The notes under the pieces are model-generated. The model had not been told where the DNA came from. It did not search any database and saw only the letters and a list, made by a program, of their open reading frames with translations. Shown here one piece after another: positions 8,565 to 12,941 of a DNA stretch of 12,941 bases (the first letter of the stretch is position 1; each line of letters begins with the position of its first letter). Made by a program: the position numbers and the translations under genes. This DNA is from Legionella genomosp. 1. GTDB lineage: Bacteria; Pseudomonadota; Gammaproteobacteria; Legionellales; Legionellaceae. Where the stretch lies: positions 1-12,941 of the forward strand of contig CAMBDN010000048.1 of NCBI GenBank assembly GCA_945865355.1, given 5' to 3'.

Positions 8565-8739
8565 GGCCTAGGGTCTCGATTGAGTGAAATAAAATTTGAA
8601 CAGTTGCTGTCGAAAAATAGCACAATTACCCGACCGAGAAGTTACAAATTATAGGTAACTCCCCAGGAGTGAATCTCCCATCCAATATAATATCGAATAC
8701 CGCGCAGGTTCTGTCGAAAGTTGCTGAGCGAATCCTGGC
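8565..8739. other. Convergent intergenic region at the dcw breakpoint
   Basis: This spacer separates murE from a convergent gene. AGTTAC (8640-8645) and GTAACT (8655-8660) form a 6-bp stem with a 9-nt loop, but no T-tract follows, so I do not call a terminator. GAACAGTTGCT (8598-8608) is identical to a segment of the proposed bridge RNA at 10688-10698, and CTGTCGAAA occurs twice (8607-8615, 8711-8719). GGCCTA (8737-8742) and TAGGCC (8748-8753) form a hairpin across the stop codon of the convergent gene. Confidence 0.4.
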
Positions 8740-10299
8740 CTAAGGACTAGGCCCACAGCCGCCCCCGCCAATCAACCCAGAATTTATCACTGTAAGCGGA
8801 GAGGTATTATCCCACACTATCTGCGCCGTCTCTAACGTCGCAACATACCTATCGTCCGATCGCGGTATTTTTCCGGTGTTAAGCCTAGCAGCCACCGCGA
8901 TTAAAAAATCTTCGCTGGTACCAAATTGAGGTACCAATCGTGCCAGTGTAGATGAACCTATACAACTTGGAGGCCTTTTATATGCTTCTTGGTGACGCAG
9001 AAAAGTTATACCAGTGTACTCTATCATTTGAGCAGAAATGGGACGGTCAAATTTCAATTCCTGAACAGCCTTTGCTATTTGTTTAATGGCGGGGCCATAT
9101 TTTTCTCGGCCTGCTTCACTTAGCTTACCCATAAAAAACCCCATAACATAAGCAGGAGAGTTTCCAAAAAATGCAGAGGGGTCTTTAATCAGCGGATTAA
9201 ATTCGTCGGTTGCGGTAATGTTTTGAAGAATATAGGCCAATAAACATGCTTTGCTTTCTTTACAATTTTTAACAATCGCCAACTGGTGTTGTGCGATTAA
9301 CTTTAAACGTTCTCGCTGGGCCTCAAATACTGACAATACCTTTTCTTCGTCAATTTCCAGGGTCCCGTCATTTTTCAAATGACCATTTGCCGCTTCTATT
9401 AGATCCTGATAGCAAGCTTCAATTAATGTTTCTAATGGCATTTCTAAACAAGCTAGATTGCTGTTAGCGACCACTTCCGTATCGAATAAAGTATCAGCAA
9501 TAAGCGCGCCAAGATCTAAATCTTGCTCCCCTTCTAATAAGGCTTCATATAATTTCTTTTGACCGATATAAGGCACTCTAGATTGATTTGCAATAAAGAA
9601 CTCTGCAGCAATTACCACCGCAGAATTTTGATCTTCTGAAGGAGGCGGAATGTAAAGCCAATTAAATGGGTTTAACTGATTTGCTTCTGAAAAGCCGGGC
9701 GATTTTTTAATATCCAAAAATTGCAACGTTGATTTATCGTATCGATCTTTGTATGTTTCGGGGGGGAAAAAATCGACCATTACTGGTGAAATAGCAGCAC
9801 CAAAGTCTATTATATAAATGTGATGACCAACAAAAAACGTATTTCCTTTTCCATCAAAATCCCCCAGCGAACGTCGAACAATAGTATCGGCGCGTAAAGA
9901 TAAACGAGAGCTTTCATCAGCAGCAAAATATTCCCCGCTCACTGTATCACCCTTTTTCCGTTTTTCCTGGAGTGAATTATTTGATTGCTCTATCGCAAAA
10001 ACTGAATTTTCATCTAACTCATCGTTTTTATTGTCGACCAACCAAGAGGCCAAACAGTAGTCTTTGCCGGCTTTTCGTATAAAGTTCAAACCTATTAAAA
10101 GCGAGTAAATTTCGCTGGCTTTCATAAACTCAGCGCAACGAGCTTTAGCCAGCGCCTTCATCGCGCAATAAGCCATTGCGCCAGCATGAAGCTCAAGCAA
10201 CGCTGCAGCCTGATCATGGGCGTCATTTGACAAAGTAAATTTTGTGTATGAAATTTTTGTTTTTGAAGAACCTGATAAAACAGGTAGTGTAAGAGACAT
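8740..10299 (-). CDS. Putative kinase-like protein, candidate effector (519 aa)
   Basis: No family name can be assigned, but a kinase-like core is visible. Numbering here is from an upstream ATG at 10326; subtract 9 for the chosen start. Residues 71-79 (SEIYSLLIG) and 90-98 (YCLASWLVD) look like the N-lobe helix and hinge of atypical effector kinases. GDFDGKGN (155-162) resembles a catalytic loop with Asp and metal-binding Asn. IIDFGAA (172-178) supplies a DFG motif 12 residues after that Asn. This order and spacing resemble HipA/PI3K-like folds; activity is inferred. The C-terminal half is helical and ends in a Gly-rich tail (IGGGGCGPSP). The start at 10299 is preferred because GCGGA lies 6 nt upstream and the predicted promoter would initiate at or after the 10326 ATG; 10314 and 10326 are alternatives. 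It has no signal peptide or membrane segment, and converges on murE. Confidence 0.75.
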   Translation of the reverse strand: MSLTLPVLSGSSKTKISYTKFTLSNDAHDQAAALLELHAGAMAYCAMKALAKARCAEFMKASEIYSLLIGLNFIRKAGKDYCLASWLVDNKNDELDENSVFAIEQSNNSLQEKRKKGDTVSGEYFAADESSRLSLRADTIVRRSLGDFDGKGNTFFVGHHIYIIDFGAAISPVMVDFFPPETYKDRYDKSTLQFLDIKKSPGFSEANQLNPFNWLYIPPPSEDQNSAVVIAAEFFIANQSRVPYIGQKKLYEALLEGEQDLDLGALIADTLFDTEVVANSNLACLEMPLETLIEACYQDLIEAANGHLKNDGTLEIDEEKVLSVFEAQRERLKLIAQHQLAIVKNCKESKACLLAYILQNITATDEFNPLIKDPSAFFGNSPAYVMGFFMGKLSEAGREKYGPAIKQIAKAVQELKFDRPISAQMIEYTGITFLRHQEAYKRPPSCIGSSTLARLVPQFGTSEDFLIAVAARLNTGKIPRSDDRYVATLETAQIVWDNTSPLTVINSGLIGGGGCGPSP

Positions 10300-10328
10300 A
10301 GTACATCCGCTCATTATTAAAGCCATAA

Positions 10329-10357
10329 ATTGTGCATCATGCCTCTCCAGATGTCAA
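10329..10357 (-). promoter_or_regulatory. Sigma70 promoter of the kinase-like gene
   Basis: On the minus strand a perfect TTGACA (complement of 10352-10357) is followed after 17 nt by CACAAT (complement of 10329-10334). Initiation would fall around 10320-10324, at or just past the first possible ATG, which favours the internal start at 10299. A small hairpin, GCAGA/TCTGC (10374-10378 and 10383-10387), lies just upstream of the -35. Confidence 0.55.
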
Positions 10358-10440
10358 CTCGGCTCGTTTGGACGCAGATTTTTCTGCACACAAGACCTGT
10401 TAGAAAACATTCGGCTTTAAAAAATTATAACGACTCAGGT

Positions 10441-10524
10441 ACGTCATCCTGAACGTAGTGAAGGATCCTGAGTTAGGTTTGAATCTAATCAATTTGAGAT
10501 CATTCACTACGCTCAAGATGATGT
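10441..10524. repeat. REP-like imperfect palindrome
   Basis: The arm at 10441-10467 (containing GTCATCCTGAACGTAGTGAA) is the reverse complement of 10498-10524, matching at 23 of 27 positions, with about 30 nt between. Motifs of the type GTCATCCTGA...GTGAAGGATC are known as dispersed intergenic palindromes in many gammaproteobacteria. Only one copy is present in this window. It directly abuts the inferred left end of the IS110 relic, which is typical because several IS110 elements target REP palindromes. Confidence 0.75.
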
Positions 10525-10577
10525 ATCTACTATGATGATTTTAGAAGATACATTGTAAGATAAGGTGTATAAATAAG

Positions 10578-10733
10578 TTTTGTTATCGCAGGCATGTAAT
10601 AACAAAAAAGGCACAGTAGGCCGTTTGTACCTTGGTAGGAAAGACCGTTCCCCAGCATGGTCACTGTGCCTTACCCATAAATATCTCGAACAGTTGCTAG
10701 GGAGCTGCATAGACTCCATATTAGGTAGGTTGA
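10578..10733 (+). ncRNA. IS110-type bridge RNA (candidate, orphaned)
   Basis: Bridge RNAs are encoded in the non-coding left end of IS110 elements and guide the DEDD recombinase to donor and target DNA. Three folds appear in the expected order. (1) A 5' hairpin, TTTTGTTAT (10578-10586) with ATAACAAAA (10599-10607). (2) A large loop closed by GGCACAGT (10610-10617) and ACTGTGCC (10663-10670), whose inside (GGCCG...ACCTTGGTAGG...GACCG) resembles, from memory, the target-binding loop of IS621. (3) A donor-loop-like fold, AATAT (10680-10684) with ATATT (10718-10722), enclosing GAACAGTTGCT and a GGAG/CTCC stem. A TATAAA at 10568-10573 fits a -10 whose -35 would normally come from the element's right end after circularisation. 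Exact ends are estimates. Confidence 0.7.
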
Positions 10734-10798
10734 GAATTTAATGACTTTCGAATTATGACAAAAAATATTTATGAACACTATATTGGAATAGACGTGGC

Positions 10799-10900
10799 AA
10801 AGAAAGATGGCGTGTCATTGCTACACGATATGCTAAAAATACAGCCTCTTTCTTGGCAGCCGTTCAAATTAGATGCATTGTGCATTGTGCTGTGGGCTGA
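10799..10900 (+). pseudogene. IS5-like DDE transposase, C-terminal fragment
   Basis: Read one frame away from the IS110 fragment, codons from 10799 give KERWRVIATRYAKN, then TASFLAAVQIRCIV. This matches the conserved tail of IS5-type transposases (RW-R-IATRY-K...FLA). A perfect 7-bp tandem duplication (10874-10887) shifts the frame near the end, so the tail becomes HCAVG and stops at 10898-10900. Without the duplication the tail would read CIVLWAEIS. All upstream catalytic domains are absent. It is a dead remnant brought next to the IS110 relic by deletion or recombination. Confidence 0.7.
10874..10887. repeat. 7-bp tandem duplication in the IS5-like remnant
   Basis: TGCATTG is repeated head to tail (10874-10880 and 10881-10887). 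Removing one copy restores an IS5-like C-terminus, so this looks like a slippage mutation after the fragment lost function. Confidence 0.7.
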
Positions 10901-10939
10901 AATCTCATGACGACGCCATCTAGGGAGTTACCAAATTTT

Positions 10940-11674
10940 TTAACGGGAATGACTCTCTTCTTGGCTATCGATGCTATTAATAGCAATTCTTTCATCAAAG
11001 ACAAAGCAGCGGCCTTGCCAGAGTGATTCCTCAGCCGGTATGGTGTCTAAATAGCCCAAAATACCACCCTCTAATTGATATACATTGTTAAATCCTAAAT
11101 CTTTCAAATAGGATGTTGATTTTTCACAGCGGATACCGCCAGTACAAAACATGGCAATTTTTTGGTCTTTTTTATCCATTAAATTGTTTTTCACATACTC
11201 AGGAATATCCCTGAAGTTCTCGGTGTTGGGATTTATCGCGTTTTTGAAAGTGCCCAACTCAACTTCATAATCATTGCGTGTATCAATTAGTAAAACACTG
11301 GGATCACTAATTAGGCTATTCCACTCTGAAGGGTTTACACGTGCTCCTGTGCTCTGTAGAGGGTTAATTCCAGCAACGCCAAGCGTGACAACTTCTTTGC
11401 GAAATTTAACCTTTGCTTTATCAAAAGGCATCAAATCGTCGTATGTTTCTCTAAAATATAAATCAGATAACCGAGGATCAATCTTTAAATACTCATATAA
11501 AAATAATACATCATTGGGAGTGCCCGCAAAGCTTCCATTAATACCTTCGCTGGCAAGAATAATTGTTCCTAAAAGATTGTGCTCTCTCATTGCGGAAAGT
11601 AATGGGACTTTCATTTCCTCGTAGTCACAGAGTGAAACAAATTTATAAAATGATGCTATTACATATTTTTTCAT
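10940..11674 (-). CDS. trhO: tRNA uridine(34) hydroxylase TrhO (rhodanese domain, short form)
   Basis: Catalyses oxygen-dependent hydroxylation of U34 in tRNAs, the step preceding cmo5U/mcmo5U formation at the wobble position. The protein has the N-terminal TrhO domain (with the EGINGSFAG segment near residues 43-51), then a rhodanese domain with DTRNDYEVELG and the active-site loop CTGGIRC (C177-C182), followed by the family segment LEGGILGYL and QGRCFVFDERI. At 244 residues it lacks the extra C-terminal region with a Cys pair found in the roughly 350-residue Escherichia coli enzyme; short versions are known in other bacteria. An AGG ribosome-binding site precedes the ATG. The 3' end lies about 30 nt from the transposase remnant, so a truncated end cannot be excluded. 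A helical gene lies 79 nt upstream on the same strand. Confidence 0.92.
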   Translation of the reverse strand: MKKYVIASFYKFVSLCDYEEMKVPLLSAMREHNLLGTIILASEGINGSFAGTPNDVLFLYEYLKIDPRLSDLYFRETYDDLMPFDKAKVKFRKEVVTLGVAGINPLQSTGARVNPSEWNSLISDPSVLLIDTRNDYEVELGTFKNAINPNTENFRDIPEYVKNNLMDKKDQKIAMFCTGGIRCEKSTSYLKDLGFNNVYQLEGGILGYLDTIPAEESLWQGRCFVFDERIAINSIDSQEESHSR

Positions 11675-11753
11675 TATTATTACCTAGAAATTCAAAATTT
11701 TTTTGGAATGATACCCTATTTTACTACGTTTAAAGTAACTGCTCACCTTAAAT

Positions 11754-12941
11754 CTATATCCTCATCGCGTCGCTGTTATTTTCTTCTTGCGTGCCTGATT
11801 CTGGTACTTTGTTGGATAACTCGGAAAACATTGTTTTAACGAGTTGATAATCGGTAATGATATTTTTGGGCCGCAACGCAATGACTGCCGGGTGCTGAGT
11901 GGGCGATAATTGGGACAGAATAGACGCTCTTATCTCCGTCGAAATAGTGGTGTTGCCACTAATTTCTTTAAGACCCTCAGTAACATTATTTTCGTAGTTT
12001 TTTTCCAGAATCGTTAGCTTACTTTTCATGGCTTGCACCGCTTGAACTTTAGCGGCATCAGCTGTTATGAATAGCTCACTGATTTTGGAAAAAAATAAGG
12101 ATAATTGCACCCAAAAACTATTGTGAGTATTGATAAAAGTATCTAATTGTATATTTAATCCTCGAGCTTGATTAAGTTTTTCTTGGTTAGTGCTAACCAG
12201 GGTACAAAATGCAGCATAATCGGCTACTATCTGTTGGATTTTCCTGTGGGTAGCGACGAGTTCCTCAAGTTGTTGGGTCGTTGCGGCGAGAAAGAGCGCT
12301 TTTATCGGTGGATTGTCTTCTGCTAACTGCGTTGCTATCGATTCCTTTGCTGTATTTGAAGCGATACGTGGGTCTTGCAATTCAGCTAAACGAGCGGCTG
12401 CCAACAATCGTAACTTTACTTTACATTCACCATCAAATGTAGATAGTGAGAAATAACCATCTAGCCTATTTTTCAGCGATTGGGGCGCCAACATTCGGTA
12501 GGCTGCAGTAGGGAGAAAGGTTACCCAACTGAGTGTGTATTGCGCTATATCTTTGGTGAAGCGAGTTCTATCAGGGGATTCCATTTGCGTTAATCGCGCT
12601 TGCCAGTCCGCTTTTTCGTCGTCTGTTGCATGCGATAAGAGTTCATTGAAGCTTGTTCGATGGTCATTTATCAATGCGAAGGCATATTTTTTTCCAATAA
12701 CCTTTTGCTCATTTTGATCAATCGCGTCTGATAAACGAAGCACACGGTCTATTTCTAATTGTATTGACTCTGTTCTGGCTTTTGCAGCAATTAATTCGCT
12801 TATTACTTCTTGTGACCGATTAAGATGAGAGGATACTTGAGCTAATTTTTCGGGGAGAGAGCCGGTAGTGTTGGTAACTATTTCAAGAAAATGTGCATCA
12901 TAGAATGCTTCGATTGTTTTTGGGCCAGTGGGTTGTACGTC
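11754..12941 (-). CDS. Partial large helical protein, candidate effector (5' end outside window)
   Basis: The frame is open to the right edge: codons upstream of a GTG at 12743 continue without a stop to 12941, so at least 395 residues are present and the true start lies beyond. I do not recognise the family. The visible part is almost all helix, with heptad-like Leu/Ile/Glu/Lys stretches (for example around LEELVATHRKIQQIVADY and MKSKLTILEKNYENN) and one more hydrophobic patch, LSWVTFLPTAAYRM. There is no clear membrane anchor. The C-terminus, ESGTQEENNSDAMRI, carries an acidic cluster like the E-block reported for Dot/Icm-secreted effectors. Effector status is inference from this tail, size and setting. 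It ends 79 nt before trhO; co-transcription is possible, since no convincing terminator is visible between them. Confidence 0.75.
   Translation of the reverse strand, partial: DVQPTGPKTIEAFYDAHFLEIVTNTTGSLPEKLAQVSSHLNRSQEVISELIAAKARTESIQLEIDRVLRLSDAIDQNEQKVIGKKYAFALINDHRTSFNELLSHATDDEKADWQARLTQMESPDRTRFTKDIAQYTLSWVTFLPTAAYRMLAPQSLKNRLDGYFSLSTFDGECKVKLRLLAAARLAELQDPRIASNTAKESIATQLAEDNPPIKALFLAATTQQLEELVATHRKIQQIVADYAAFCTLVSTNQEKLNQARGLNIQLDTFINTHNSFWVQLSLFFSKISELFITADAAKVQAVQAMKSKLTILEKNYENNVTEGLKEISGNTTISTEIRASILSQLSPTQHPAVIALRPKNIITDYQLVKTMFSELSNKVPESGTQEENNSDAMRI

Larger units (their letters stand above)
10527..10910 (+). mobile_element. Composite IS relic: IS110 left end joined to an IS5-like tail
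   Basis: The left boundary is placed at a CT dinucleotide (10527-10528), the usual IS110 core, because predicted guide segments of the downstream RNA match the DNA on both sides. The relic contains about 50 nt of left-end DNA, a bridge-RNA-like segment, the first codons of an IS110 transposase, and then, from about 10800, the C-terminal coding tail of a DDE transposase of IS5 type. No right end of the IS110 element is present. An 8-bp inverted repeat, ATGTATCT (10521-10528) and AGATACAT (10546-10553), straddles the boundary. The copy cannot transpose on its own. Confidence 0.65.
10755..10910 (+). pseudogene. IS110-family transposase, N-terminal fragment
   Basis: The ATG at 10755 opens MTKNIYEHYIGIDVAKK, the characteristic start of IS110 DEDD transposases, including the first catalytic aspartate (D13). 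Homology stops after residue 17, where the frame runs into foreign sequence and ends at a TGA after 51 codons. The RuvC-like domain is therefore almost entirely missing, as is the C-terminal Tnp domain with its serine. It lies about 20 nt behind the bridge-RNA-like segment, as in intact elements. No product is expected to be functional. Confidence 0.75.

Noticed and set aside
8565..8652. Open frame GLGSRLSEIKFEQLL... after murE as a remnant of murF or a transposase C-terminus
   Set aside because: It has no start codon and no similarity I can recognise to either family; about 29 codons can stay open by chance.
8654..8666. GGTAACTCCC shared with the complement of 10923-10932, considered as IS terminal inverted repeats
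   Set aside because: A 10-base match between two spots in 13 kb is expected by chance, and neither copy is at a plausible element end.
8737..8753. GGCCTA/TAGGCC hairpin as a bidirectional terminator
   Set aside because: The stem is only 6 bp and no T-run follows on either strand; it overlaps the stop codon.
10441..10620. CRISPR-like repeats
   Set aside because: The repeats are inverted arms and RNA stems rather than regularly spaced direct repeats; no array or cas gene is present.
10513..10719. Minus-strand open frame of 68 codons across the bridge-RNA-like segment
   Set aside because: It lies exactly over the structured RNA, has no ribosome-binding site and no recognisable protein features; the stems explain the sequence better.

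Overview
The window looks like a chromosomal segment of an AT-rich gammaproteobacterium, most likely a host-associated member of the Legionellales (Legionella/Coxiella/Aquicella type). The dcw genes are of gammaproteobacterial type, and the MurE carries the DNPR motif of meso-diaminopimelate-adding enzymes. They are surrounded by three long, mostly helical, soluble proteins with no enzyme family I can name. One has a kinase-like catalytic core and another an acidic C-terminus, as in type IV-secreted effectors. The taxon is an inference; no marker here fixes the species.

Layout. 131-2416 (-) is an orphan 761-residue coiled-coil protein, with a palindromic candidate operator in its leader. 2558-3331 (+) is coaX, type III pantothenate kinase, divergent from it and followed by a perfect hairpin terminator. 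3616-8564 (+) is the front of the division and cell-wall (dcw) cluster: promoter, MraZ boxes, then mraZ-rsmH-ftsL-ftsI-murE, tightly packed with two ATGA overlaps and one TAA/ATG abutment. The cluster stops after murE; murF, mraY and murD do not follow. 8740-10299 (-) is a convergent gene with a GDFD...N / IDFG motif pair resembling atypical kinases. 10327-10939 holds mobile-element debris. 10940-11674 (-) is a short trhO (tRNA U34 hydroxylase). 11754-12941 (-) is a large helical protein whose start lies beyond the right edge.

The most interesting stretch is 10441-10910. A long REP-like imperfect palindrome ends at 10524. Immediately after it begins what appears to be the left end of an IS110-family element: a non-coding segment at 10578-10733 with the three-part architecture of an IS110 bridge RNA (5' hairpin, target-binding loop, donor-binding loop), then the first 17 codons of an IS110 DEDD transposase. 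The transposase is cut off there and fused to the C-terminal tail of an unrelated IS5-like DDE transposase, which itself carries a 7-bp tandem duplication. The predicted guide segments of the RNA match the DNA at the inferred left boundary around a CT core at 10527-10528. The predicted left donor guide (11 nt) also occurs exactly at 8598-8608, just downstream of murE. The kinase-like gene may therefore sit between two IS110 scars, at the very place where the dcw cluster is interrupted.

Functionally, the dcw genes supply septal peptidoglycan synthesis (FtsI, FtsL), the cytoplasmic mDAP-adding step (MurE), 16S rRNA methylation (RsmH) and autoregulation (MraZ). CoaX makes phosphopantothenate for CoA. 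TrhO modifies wobble uridines. The remaining large genes are accessory and are best viewed as candidate secreted effectors.
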